Source: Enterobacteriaceae bacterium RIT693
Lineage (GTDB): Bacteria > Pseudomonadota > Gammaproteobacteria > Enterobacterales > Enterobacteriaceae
Length of the DNA: 51,877 bases
NCBI GenBank assembly: GCA_009668225.1
Contig: WJYK01000022.1
Span: 1 to 51,877 of the forward strand
Direction: 5' to 3'
Part shown: piece after piece, positions 1 through 6,163 of the stretch
Numbering within the stretch: position 1 is the first letter of the stretch
How the letters are laid out: each line of letters begins with the position of its first letter
Translations under genes and position numbers: made by a program
Notes under the pieces: model-generated
The model's input: only the letters and a program-made list of their open reading frames with translations
Databases searched by the model: none
Told to the model about the DNA's origin: nothing

Positions 1-804
1 TTTAAATTTAAAATCGCTTTTCTAGGAAAAGAATTGTCTTTAGAAAATGAAGAGGAAAGTAAATTTTTACTTACTGAAGCTATGAGCATGGGAGACAAGT
101 CAGCATTAGCTTTAGCCTTTTTCCTTTCTAAATTTAAAAGCAAAGTTAATGAAAATGATATCATAGTGTTTGATGATCCAATGTCGTCACTAGATAGTCA
201 CAGAAGAAATAAAACGATAGTTGAATTATCTTATATATTAAATAAAGGAACACAAGTTTTTGTTTTTAGTCATGATGCTACTTTTTTAACTGATATGAAA
301 AAGTATTCAGGAAACGCATCCTTCACAAAGTGTTATGAATTATCTGTTAATATCAGTGATTTAAATGAGTACGATATCAACAGTTCTAAAGTTTTTAAAT
401 CGAAAATAATTCATAAAAATGATTTTGACTCCTATGTTAAGCATTCATATGAGCTTGAATATAAAACATTACATGCTTTTGTTAAGTGTCCGACAGAAGA
501 GATGAAGGTGGCAATCGCTAGATTAATACGTCCTATTTTAGAGGCTTATATGAGGATGCATTTGCCTAATCACTTTACAGAGGGACATTGGCTTGGCGAA
601 ATGATTAGTCTTATTAGGGGCGAGACCGATATAAATAGCCCACTTTTTGATAGCTCAAGTTGTCTTGATAAAATTGCACAAATCAATGATTTTTCGAAAA
701 ATTATCACCATGCTGATGGTTTTGATACTAAGATTAGAGAGTTAAATGTACAGGAGTTACATGTTGTAGCGAAAGATACTCTTTTATTCATTACCGGTAT
801 TTAA
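1..804 (+). CDS. AAA_13-type (RloC/PrrC-like fold) ATPase, 5' end outside the window
   Basis: The reading frame is open from base 1, so the start lies upstream of the window and the TTG at 34 is not a real start. The visible C-terminal part has an ABC-type signature region (SMGDKSALALAFFL), a Walker B strand (IIVFDDPMSSLD) and a switch histidine (VFVFSHD). This is the layout of SMC/ABC-like ATPases of the AAA_13 group, to which anticodon nucleases such as RloC and PrrC and other phage-defence ATPases belong. The rest of the tail, with NDFSKNYHHADG near the C-terminus, is not one I can assign. Base composition is very A+T rich compared with the core genes, which fits island cargo. The Walker A part and any effector domain are not visible, so the function is open. 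Confidence 0.72.
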   Translation, partial: FKFKIAFLGKELSLENEEESKFLLTEAMSMGDKSALALAFFLSKFKSKVNENDIIVFDDPMSSLDSHRRNKTIVELSYILNKGTQVFVFSHDATFLTDMKKYSGNASFTKCYELSVNISDLNEYDINSSKVFKSKIIHKNDFDSYVKHSYELEYKTLHAFVKCPTEEMKVAIARLIRPILEAYMRMHLPNHFTEGHWLGEMISLIRGETDINSPLFDSSSCLDKIAQINDFSKNYHHADGFDTKIRELNVQELHVVAKDTLLFITGI

Positions 805-811
805 CTCAAAG

Positions 812-850
812 CAAAGTGAGGCTAGGCCTCACTTTGTTAAATTGTTTTTT
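812..850 (+). terminator. Rho-independent terminator after the AAA ATPase
   Basis: A perfect 11-bp stem (CAAAGTGAGGC, 812-822, and its complement 826-836) with a TAG loop lies 7 bases after the stop codon. It is followed by an A/T-rich stretch ending in a run of seven T. Confidence 0.75.
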
Positions 851-1290
851 TCACATAACTTCCCTGCCAAGACATGAGCTCCGTTCTTTGCAATAAATAA
901 ATTGAACGGTTATATGCACGTCCAACCTCTTTTTTATCACAATGGGCTAAAGCTGCCTTGATCACACCAGCATTGAACCCAATTTCATTCATTGAAATAC
1001 TTGCGATAGAGCGCACACCATGAACAATAAGTTTTCCGACATAATTAATACATTTCAAAGCGGCATTGGCCGTTGGAGAGTCATCGAGTGCTTTGGATCA
1101 TTCATGCTCGGGAAAACATATTCCTGGTGAGCACTGATTGGCTTTATTACTTTGAGGATGTCTAATTCTTATTGATATAGAAGTACTATATGCTCTCGTT
1201 TAGCCTTCATCAGTTCGTCTGTAATCGTCCAGATTTTTGTATCGAGATCTATCTTTACCCACCGAATACTCAAATCCTAAGAAGGAGTTT
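837..1290 (-). pseudogene. P4-like tyrosine integrase, decayed C-terminal remnant
   Basis: On the minus strand the last ~85 codons read as the C-terminus of a P4-type integrase: NAALKCINYVGKLIVHGVRS, then ALAHCDKKEVGRAYNRS. These carry the H-x-x-R box (HGVRS) and the downstream AYNR block. An in-frame TGA stands at 1098-1100. Upstream of it the same protein continues in other frames: SAHQEYVFPSMNDPKHSMT around 1083-1135, and KIDLDTKIWTITDELMKAKR around 1203-1262. There is thus at least one frameshift and the N-terminal half is missing. The N-terminal end faces the att repeat at 1494, as expected of an ssrA-integrated island. Known from the family: these enzymes recombine at tRNA or tmRNA 3' ends. 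The remnant should be inactive. Confidence 0.8.
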
Positions 1291-1493
1291 CAGAATCAGC
1301 CACTCAATCAAACAGCAAGTTGGAGCAAAAACTTAAATATTAGTCGTAAGAGTCTAAATATTGTACGACTTGATTTGAACAGGGCGCTTTTATCCAAAAT
1401 TAGACCATAACCTCCAAACCACCTGCCGTCACCTGCCAAAATTGGGGAGGAAAAGCCTCTTTCATGCTTAAATTGCAGGCACAAAAACTTGAA
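1291..1493. other. Intergenic stretch with no recognised gene
   Basis: No integrase-like peptide could be read here on either strand and there are no convincing ribosome-binding sites. It probably marks the deletion that removed the N-terminal half of the integrase. Confidence 0.4.
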
Positions 1494-1562
1494 CCATGCG
1501 GGCCTTCAAGACTTCGTATCGAGCTCTGGTAACCGTCAACAAAAGATTTTGGTGGAGCTGGC
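1494..1562. repeat. Distal attachment-site repeat (partial copy of the ssrA 3' end)
   Basis: These 69 bases match 5627-5695 with only 4 differences. The ssrA-proximal end corresponds to the last bases of tmRNA (CCAGCTCCACCA on the minus strand), and the other end reaches the first arm of the ssrA terminator. After TGGAGCTGGC the sequence departs from tmRNA. This is a classic att direct repeat produced by integration at the tmRNA 3' end. Confidence 0.88.
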
Positions 1563-1720
1563 TTGAAGCGACACCAAATACTAACTGTCTGATTTTTGAG
1601 CAATGTAGCGGGAATCAATGTCACGCAACTATGTCACATGCTGACCCTGACCCAAGATCCTGCTCCATTCAGAAACAGAATTCCGGCATGATCTACACTC
1701 CCTGAACGGAGGTGGTGCCG

Positions 1721-1987
1721 ATGAAAAAATCACGATTCACCGAAGAGCAGATTGTTTTTGCCCTGAAGCAGGCTGAACTGGGGACGTCCGTGCCGGACGT
1801 CTGTCGCAAACTGGGCATTTCCGATGCCACGTTTTATACGTGGCGCAAGAAATACGGCGGGATTTCTCCTTCGGAGCTGAAGCACATGCGGCAGCTTGAG
1901 GAAGAGAATCTCAGGCTGAAGAAGCTGGTTGCCGATCTGAGCCTCGACAAGGCCATGCTGCAGGATGTACTGGCAAAAAAGACCTGA
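1721..1987 (+). CDS. IS3-family transposase OrfA
   Basis: This 88-residue protein has the helix-turn-helix of IS3-family OrfA (FTEEQIVFALKQAELG, then VCRKLGISDATFYTWRKKYG). A leucine-zipper-like helix follows (LKHMRQLEEENLRLKKLV). It binds the terminal inverted repeats. I chose the ATG at 1721, preceded by GGAGGTGG, over the GTG at 1712. Near the 3' end lies the slippery heptamer A-AAA-AAG (1975-1981). A -1 slip there joins OrfA to the OrfB frame and would give a full OrfAB transposase of about 369 residues, as is usual in this family. Confidence 0.9.
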   Translation: MKKSRFTEEQIVFALKQAELGTSVPDVCRKLGISDATFYTWRKKYGGISPSELKHMRQLEEENLRLKKLVADLSLDKAMLQDVLAKKT

Positions 1988-2019
1988 CGCTGGCGCGTCT
2001 GCGCGAATGGGTCCGGGAC

Positions 2020-2829
2020 TTGCAGGCACGCTACGGGGCCAGCGAGCGGCAGGTCTGTTTTGCGCTACGGATCAGCCGCAGCTCTTTCCGCTATCGTTCT
2101 GTGGCAGCAGACGACAGTGCGCTACGCCTGCGTATCAGGGAGATCACCGAAACACGGGTCCACTATGGCTACCGCCGGGTTCACGTCATGCTCAGGCGGG
2201 AGGGCTGGCGGGATAATCATAAACGCATTTACCGACTCTACAGTGAGCAGGGGCTGTCCCTGCGTCTCAAACGCCCGCGCCGGAATAAATCGGCACAGCG
2301 TCGGCAGCCCCAGCCTCAGGGGTTGTATCCGAATCATATCTGGGGCATGGACTTTGTCTCTGACGCCTTATTTGACGGGCGTCGGTTACGTCTGCTGACG
2401 GTCATTGATCTCTACACCCGCGAATGTCTGGGGATTTGCGTGGGCCAGAATCTGCGCTCAACGGAGGTCGCAGAGATGCTGAACACCATTGCCCTCAGAC
2501 GGTCCTTACCACAATTACTGAAAACCGATAATGGCTCTGAATTTGCAGGGAAAATGCTGGACAAATGGGTATATGAACGAGGGATCCGTATAGACTTCTC
2601 ACGCCCGGGAACACCGACGGACAATGCCACTGTGGAGTCGTTTAATGGCAGGCTGCGGCAGGAATGTCTGAACGAGAACTGGTTCATGTCCCTGGAGGAT
2701 GCACGGTGCAAAATCGAGGCCTGGCGCATACACTATAACCAGAGACGTCCCCATTCTGCGCTGGGCTGGATGACGCCATCTGAATTTGCCGAGAAGTCTG
2801 TCGGTTGCAAGAATATGCAGCCAACATGA
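2020..2829 (+). CDS. IS3-family transposase OrfB (DDE catalytic domain)
   Basis: OrfB is the rve-type DDE integrase domain. The three catalytic acidic residues are visible in WGMDFVSD, KTDNGSEF and ATVESFNGRLRQECLNE, followed by the conserved NQRRPHSALGWMTP block. The N-terminal HTH_21-like part (HYGYRRVHVML) precedes the catalytic core. The frame stays open upstream across the slippery site at 1975-1981, so the natural product is probably the OrfAB fusion made by programmed -1 frameshifting. The TTG at 2020 is only a nominal start. The stop codon overlaps the first right-end repeat. No disabling mutation is seen, so the element may be active. Confidence 0.9.
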   Translation: MQARYGASERQVCFALRISRSSFRYRSVAADDSALRLRIREITETRVHYGYRRVHVMLRREGWRDNHKRIYRLYSEQGLSLRLKRPRRNKSAQRRQPQPQGLYPNHIWGMDFVSDALFDGRRLRLLTVIDLYTRECLGICVGQNLRSTEVAEMLNTIALRRSLPQLLKTDNGSEFAGKMLDKWVYERGIRIDFSRPGTPTDNATVESFNGRLRQECLNENWFMSLEDARCKIEAWRIHYNQRRPHSALGWMTPSEFAEKSVGCKNMQPT

Positions 2830-2978
2830 GGCCGGTTATTCCTGATTATGACTGGAGCATATTCGGGGTCAAGGTCAGAGGCCGGTTATTCCTGATTATG
2901 ACTGGAGCATATTCGGGGTCAAGGTCATGAGGCCGGTTATTCCTGATTATGACTGGAGCATATTCGGGGTCAAGGTCA
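2828..2978. repeat. Three tandem copies of the 50-bp IS right end
   Basis: Copies lie at 2828-2877, 2878-2927 and 2929-2978 and are identical over 50 bp, with one extra T between the second and third. Each ends in the terminal GGTCA and contains the whole right inverted repeat. Read on the minus strand, each copy also holds TTGACC, 16 bases, CATAAT, a promoter-like arrangement pointing into the element. Confidence 0.92.
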
Positions 2979-2994
2979 ATGCTCAATACAAAAA

Positions 2995-3540
2995 TCAAGA
3001 CATCGGTTTAATCACGTGGGTGCAATGAGGATGATCGGGGACCTTGGGCGCTTTGTCCCAATTACCATCCTCATAGGAAGTAACTAGTAATTTAAGTAAG
3101 TGACTGACGTCATGAGAACGGCCTGCAAGAACTTGTGAGCACTGAGATGATGCTTGTTCTTGGGAAGATGGCGGAACGAAGCATTCGTTGCGCCCCTTTG
3201 CTATCTCGATTTCTAGCACTGCTTGGTTATAGAACCGACTAAATTGTGTTCTTGTCAATCGTTCTGCCCAGCTACTCGCAAAGACGCGATTATCCCCTGA
3301 ATGGATTGATGTATAACGTGGAAGGTTAGTCTCAACAGCTCTAATGGCATCATCTAAGCGTAATTCGCCTCTTGTGAGCTGAGATAAAATTGCTATGAAC
3401 TCTTCTACTCGGTCTCCCCCCTCAATCGCTTTTCCTGCAATCTTTTTACTGGAAATGAGGGATAACATTTTGTCTTTGAGTTCAACGTTGTTGCTCAAAG
3501 CATTAGGTATTTCATTAAACTCAGAGGCGTAGATGATCAT
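2995..3540 (-). CDS. Hypothetical 181-residue island protein with conserved Cys/His C-terminus
   Basis: I do not recognise a named family. It has no signal peptide or membrane segment. The N-terminal two thirds look helical. The C-terminal part has features typical of a conserved, possibly metal-binding protein: RFYNQAVLEIEIAKGRNECF, a Ser/Gln-rich linker, CSQVLAGRSH, and a final PDHPHCTHV with closely spaced His and Cys. The ATG at 3538-3540 is preceded by AAGGA at good spacing. It lies 45 bp downstream of the 3586-3861 gene on the same strand, so the two probably form an operon. The stop codon is only 17 bp from the IS right end. Function unknown. Confidence 0.7.
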   Translation of the reverse strand: MIIYASEFNEIPNALSNNVELKDKMLSLISSKKIAGKAIEGGDRVEEFIAILSQLTRGELRLDDAIRAVETNLPRYTSIHSGDNRVFASSWAERLTRTQFSRFYNQAVLEIEIAKGRNECFVPPSSQEQASSQCSQVLAGRSHDVSHLLKLLVTSYEDGNWDKAPKVPDHPHCTHVIKPMS

Positions 3541-3585
3541 TTAGAATTCCTTGCGAAATTAATGAAAATTACAGAGCGTGGATGG

Positions 3586-3861
3586 TTAACCACAAGGGTT
3601 TTGGATGTAATACTCGTTCAGACCATCTGTGTATCCTTGGTAGTAGGCTACACGTGGGCTTCGATGACGAACTTCTGCAGCTTGACTTTTTAGGATGGAA
3701 TCAATAGCCGTAGCTGCGCTGGGTTCTTGGTTTGATATCCCCGCTTGAAACCCCAGTTCGCATGCACAGCCAGCACATTTGTGGCGAAATGGATAACTCT
3801 GGTCCTCTGGAAGTGCAGCAAACATAGTGTGGTAGCGGTGGGGAGCTTGGCAGGTCGACAT
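3586..3861 (-). CDS. Small hypothetical island protein with HxCxGCxC motif
   Basis: About 91 residues, or 95 if the in-frame ATG at 3871-3873 is used. I prefer the ATG at 3859-3861 because a GGGG stretch lies at Shine-Dalgarno distance, while the upstream ATG has none. The centre reads FRHKCAGCACELGFQAG, a compact Cys/His cluster that could bind zinc. A second conserved-looking block follows: AAEVRHRSPRVAYYQGYTDG. There is no signal peptide and no transmembrane helix. It is first in a probable two-gene operon with 2995-3540 and is divergent from the membrane-protein operon at 4176. I cannot assign a function; the pairing of two small Cys/His proteins suggests they act together. Confidence 0.65.
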   Translation of the reverse strand: MSTCQAPHRYHTMFAALPEDQSYPFRHKCAGCACELGFQAGISNQEPSAATAIDSILKSQAAEVRHRSPRVAYYQGYTDGLNEYYIQNPCG

Positions 3862-4175
3862 GAAAAACCCCATGGGTTAATAACAGTACTTTTGATATGA
3901 GTATGGTTTCTTTTTCATTCAAGATGCTGGGGCTGTATCTCTCCTCTTCTTTTACAAAATGTGAGGTTAGTCACTTTTAACAGATGATACGAATGTTGTT
4001 AGTTAAGTACTTATTTTTGCGAGCAACTTGCTGTTGTTTAATGTGAAAGGAGCTGAGTAGTACATCACTGGTGATGGACTCTTGAAACTCTGTTTCATCT
4101 AGTTTTTATGAGACAATAATTGTAGCGTTTATACCCAACATTACTCGAGTATGTTGCTTTCTTAGGGAGAATGAG
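3862..4175. promoter_or_regulatory. Divergent intergenic region between the two island operons
   Basis: This A+T-rich stretch of about 310 bp contains no credible gene and must hold the promoters of both operons. A small hairpin (TGAAAC-TCT-GTTTCA, 4083-4097) overlaps a TTGAAA that could serve as a -35 element for the rightward operon. No clear -10 partner at 17 bp is seen. AGGGAG at 4164-4169 is the ribosome-binding site for the TTG start at 4176. Confidence 0.4.
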
Positions 4176-4829
4176 TTGAGTCGGACTGACGAGGAAATAA
4201 AGCAAGCTACTGCGATTTTCGCGGTTTACAAAGCGGAGATTGATAAGCGTGAACTATCAAATACCGACAATTATGATAAAAATATTCTCACTTTGTCTTC
4301 AGCCGGGCTAGCTATATCGCTGACCTTACTAAAAGATATTGTCAGTAAGGAAGGGCCTACACTTGTGGCTTTTCTTTACTCGTCTTGGACTTTTTTTGGG
4401 CTTGCTATCCTATCAACTATTGCTAGTTTTCTCATTAGTAACAAGGCATTAACAAAGCAGTTATTAATAGCTGAACGATATTATATTGACGGGGATCAAA
4501 ATGCGTTCAGTGAAAAAAACAGCTGGGGAAATTTCACTTCGCTGTTGAACTGGCTTTCAGGTAGTTTCTTCATATTGGCTATCATTTCGGTGATTGTATT
4601 CGGTTTAAGTAATTTTTCTAAGAGGTCGGTAGTGGACACTGATAATTCAAAAAAATGCGTGGTAGGTAACCTTAATGAAGGGCAAGTAGTACCAAGAATG
4701 CAACAACTTCCTATTGATAAGGGGGCTGCAATTCCTGCGATGCCAAAAGTTCCAGCATCCAATCCCTCTCCGGTTAATCCCGTAGTTTCACCAAACTCCC
4801 CTGTAGTCCCCACGAAAACAACGCCTTGA
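4176..4829 (+). CDS. Three-helix membrane protein with repeated GxxxPxM tail motif
   Basis: This 217-residue protein starts at TTG, with AGGGAG upstream; the ATG at 4171 runs into a stop after two codons. The N-terminus is a short charged helix. Hydrophobic segments lie at about residues 37-55, 63-87 and 125-147. A hydrophilic, proline-rich tail follows, with two copies of a short motif: GQVVPRM (169-175) and GAAIPAM (183-189), 14 residues apart. The same paired motif makes up much of the next two small proteins, so the three genes belong together. The membrane part is loosely reminiscent of small SLATT-like membrane proteins, but I do not recognise the family. Inference: a membrane anchor or effector whose tail mimics, or is bound by the partner of, the small proteins. 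Confidence 0.75.
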   Translation: MSRTDEEIKQATAIFAVYKAEIDKRELSNTDNYDKNILTLSSAGLAISLTLLKDIVSKEGPTLVAFLYSSWTFFGLAILSTIASFLISNKALTKQLLIAERYYIDGDQNAFSEKNSWGNFTSLLNWLSGSFFILAIISVIVFGLSNFSKRSVVDTDNSKKCVVGNLNEGQVVPRMQQLPIDKGAAIPAMPKVPASNPSPVNPVVSPNSPVVPTKTTP

Positions 4830-4859
4830 TAATCAACACAAAACCTCTGGAGTTAAGTT

Positions 4860-5069
4860 ATGAGTGATAAAGACAACACTAATTTGAACCTTGTAGCAAG
4901 CATGGAAGGGCACAACGTCCCAACAATGCAGCGTGTATTTGTTGACAAGGGGGCTAATGTTCCTGCTATGCAAGCTATCCCTTCGACTGGGCAACAGGCT
5001 TCGTCATCAACTGGTCAAAATGCCCCTCAAAACGGTAATAGCTCTCAAAAGAATTCAACTTCTTCTTAA
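4860..5069 (+). CDS. Small Ser/Gln/Asn-rich protein with two GxxVPxMQ motifs
   Basis: A 69-residue hydrophilic protein with ATG start and GGAG at good distance, 30 bp after the membrane-protein gene. It carries GHNVPTMQ (residues 18-25) and GANVPAMQ (32-39), 14 residues apart exactly as in the tail of the upstream protein; even the DKGA preceding the second copy is shared. The last 25 residues are almost only Ser, Gln, Asn, Thr and Gly, so the protein is probably disordered. There is no signal peptide or hydrophobic segment. Not a recognised family. It could be an interaction peptide, a decoy for the membrane protein's partner, or a precursor peptide. Confidence 0.7.
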   Translation: MSDKDNTNLNLVASMEGHNVPTMQRVFVDKGANVPAMQAIPSTGQQASSSTGQNAPQNGNSSQKNSTSS

Positions 5070-5093
5070 TATCAATGTGTTAGAAGGAAATAT

Positions 5094-5285
5094 ATGAGCC
5101 AGAAAAATAGTAATTCAATTCGCATGGTTGTTGGGGATGGCGCTATCATGCCTAAGATGGTGAAAACACAGTCAGTGAACACTGAAAAACATGGTGCAAC
5201 AATACCCAAGATGCAGCCAACCCCAGCACAGAGTACGGGGGCTTCGTCTAACTCTCAAAAGTCATCAGGTGACGCTAAAAAATAG
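5094..5285 (+). CDS. Second small protein with paired GxxxPxM motifs
   Basis: A 63-residue hydrophilic protein starting at ATG 5094 with AGAAGGA upstream, 24 bp after the previous gene. It has GAIMPKM (residues 16-22) and GATIPKMQ (34-41), here 18 residues apart. A Ser/Gln/Lys-rich tail resembles that of its neighbour (SSNSQKSS). It is therefore a diverged paralogue of 4860-5069, and both resemble the C-terminal tail of 4176-4829. No known family. The three genes are tightly spaced and should be co-transcribed. A weak hairpin (TAGCCA/TGGCTA, about 5284-5302) and a longer imperfect one (5331-5361) follow the stop. Confidence 0.68.
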   Translation: MSQKNSNSIRMVVGDGAIMPKMVKTQSVNTEKHGATIPKMQPTPAQSTGASSNSQKSSGDAKK

Positions 5286-5330
5286 CCATGCGATTTGGCT
5301 ATATGAGTTACAGCAAGTTTTATCGGACGT

Positions 5331-5361
5331 GAATTCAACTCCCAAAATGGAAGCTGAATTC
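5331..5361. other. Imperfect hairpin downstream of the small-protein operon
   Basis: GAATTCA pairs with TGAATTC at the base; CT/AG and CCA/TGG pair above two single mismatches around an AAA loop. It is not followed by a T-run, so it is at best a weak terminator or mRNA 3' stabiliser. Confidence 0.4.
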
Positions 5362-5446
5362 GCGTCTTGTTGTTGCTACTGCCACTAGCACTGTAAGCAT
5401 ACCCGTTTTAGTTCCACGCACTTTTTGAGACTTCCGTTGACCCTAT

Positions 5447-5546
5447 CCCAATATTGATACTAGGTTAAATCAGAGATTCCGGCCTTTTGATCCCTTCCCA
5501 ATATCGATGCCAGGTTAAATCAGAGGTCCGGACCTTTTGATCCCTT
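5447..5546. repeat. Tandem 50-bp direct repeat of unknown origin
   Basis: Two diverged units (5447-5496 and 5497-5546) share CCCAATAT, AGGTTAAATCAGAG and CCTTTTGATCCCTT. The bases just before (TTGACCCTAT) look like the end of a further unit. There is no coding potential. It lies between the island cargo and the proximal att site. Confidence 0.8.
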
Positions 5547-5603
5547 CCCCAAAGTGGGTCATAAGTAGTGGTTCTCAGCAATTCTTACTAGACGCAACAG
5601 ACA

Positions 5604-5640
5604 CAAAAAAGCCCGCATAACTTTCGCCATGCGGGCTTTC
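5604..5640 (-). terminator. ssrA rho-independent terminator
   Basis: On the minus strand GCCCGCAT, a 10-base loop and ATGCGGGC are followed by six T, about 45 bp after the tmRNA 3' end. The first arm lies inside the att repeat, while the second arm and the T-run are found only at this proximal copy. Confidence 0.85.
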
Positions 5641-5695
5641 AGGACTTCGTATCGGGCTCTGGTAACCGTCAACAAAGGATTTTGGTGGAGCTGGC
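5627..5695. repeat. Proximal attachment-site repeat overlapping the ssrA 3' end
   Basis: Partner of 1494-1562 (65 of 69 bases identical). It covers the last 13 bases of tmRNA and about 56 bases downstream, including the first arm of the terminator. Confidence 0.88.
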
Positions 5696-6046
5696 GGGAG
5701 TTGAACCCGCGTCCGAAATTTCTACATCCTCGGTACTACATGCTTAGTCAGTCTTTACATTCGCCGGGCAACTGCGGACAGACACGCCATTACCAAACTA
5801 TCCTGATTAGTTTTAATGCTTCAACCCCAGGCAAGGCATCCACACGATCTCTTTTGGGTTTGACCTCTCTTTGATCCCCGTCTTAAGAGCGGAAGCTAGG
5901 GAGAGAGGGCTCAGAGCAGGTTATTAAGCTGCTAAAGCGTAGTTTTCGTCGTTTGCGACTATTTTTTTGCGGCTTTTTACGAGGCCAACCGCCCCTCGGC
6001 ATGCACCTTGGGTTTCGCAAATCCCGTCGAATCCAGAATCAGCCCC
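5683..6046 (-). ncRNA. ssrA: tmRNA (10Sa RNA)
   Basis: On the minus strand the RNA begins GGGGCTGATTCTGGATTCGA and ends in the tRNA-like CCCGCCAGCTCCACCA, 364 nt in all. This closely matches E. coli tmRNA along its length, including the pseudoknot-forming parts. The tag reading frame encodes ANDENYALAA followed by TAA (5924-5956), the same tag as E. coli. It rescues stalled ribosomes together with SmpB, encoded at 24957-25439. In E. coli smpB and ssrA are close together; here the bap locus lies between them. Its 3' end is the integration site of the island on the left. Confidence 0.98.
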
Positions 6047-6060
6047 AATGTGTACCGACG

Positions 6061-6089
6061 AGTATAACAGATTTATTACTCGCGTGACC
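6061..6089 (-). promoter_or_regulatory. ssrA promoter
   Basis: TATACT at 6066-6061 (minus strand) is a near-consensus -10 about 15 bases before the mature tmRNA 5' end. Seventeen bases upstream GGTCAC is a weak -35. Confidence 0.6.
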
Positions 6090-6105
6090 AGCCGTCTGAA
6101 GAGAA

Positions 6106-6153
6106 ATCCCGCCGGGTGCCAGGCGTACAAAATTCCTTCAGCACCAGCGGGAT
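6106..6153 (-). terminator. Terminator-like hairpin after bapD
   Basis: On the minus strand ATCCCGC-T-GGTGC pairs with GCACC-C-G-GCGGGAT, followed by TTTCTCTTC. It lies 11 bp past the bapD stop and just before the ssrA promoter. Confidence 0.5.
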
Positions 6154-6163
6154 AGGCGGTCAA

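Larger units (their letters stand above)
1642..2978 (+). mobile_element. IS3-family insertion sequence (IS407-like group) with a triplicated right end
   Basis: The left end begins TGACCCTGACCC and is an imperfect inverted repeat, about 48 bp long, of the right end GGGGTCAAGGTCA. Both orfA and orfB are intact. A 4-bp target duplication ATGC flanks the element (1638-1641 and 2979-2982), the size usual for the IS407 group. The right terminal 50 bp is present three times in tandem, and the target duplication lies outside all three copies. The element sits 79 bp inside the distal att repeat and interrupts no recognisable gene. The group assignment rests on the OrfA sequence and the target-duplication length; the exact IS name would need ISfinder. 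Confidence 0.9.

Noticed and set aside
1400-1705. Frames at 1400-1624 (minus) and 1496-1705 (plus)
   Set aside because: They run across the att repeat and IS end, join unrelated sequences and lack start signals.
2995-3861. Toxin-antitoxin pair
   Set aside because: Two small adjacent genes invite this call, but neither protein resembles a known toxin or DNA-binding antitoxin and the second is 181 residues long.
3701-3922. Alternative minus-strand frame of 73 codons overlapping the HKCAGCAC gene
   Set aside because: No conserved motif and poor start context; the overlapping frame has the Cys/His pattern and a plausible ribosome-binding site.
5191-5388. Plus-strand frame overlapping the second small GxxxPxM protein
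   Set aside because: Wrong frame relative to the motif-bearing gene and no ribosome-binding site.
5629-5874. Plus-strand frame over the ssrA 3' half
   Set aside because: Antisense of tmRNA.
5924-6163. 79-codon minus-strand frame ending in ANDENYALAA
   Set aside because: Only the last ten codons are real: they are the tmRNA tag, not a free-standing gene.
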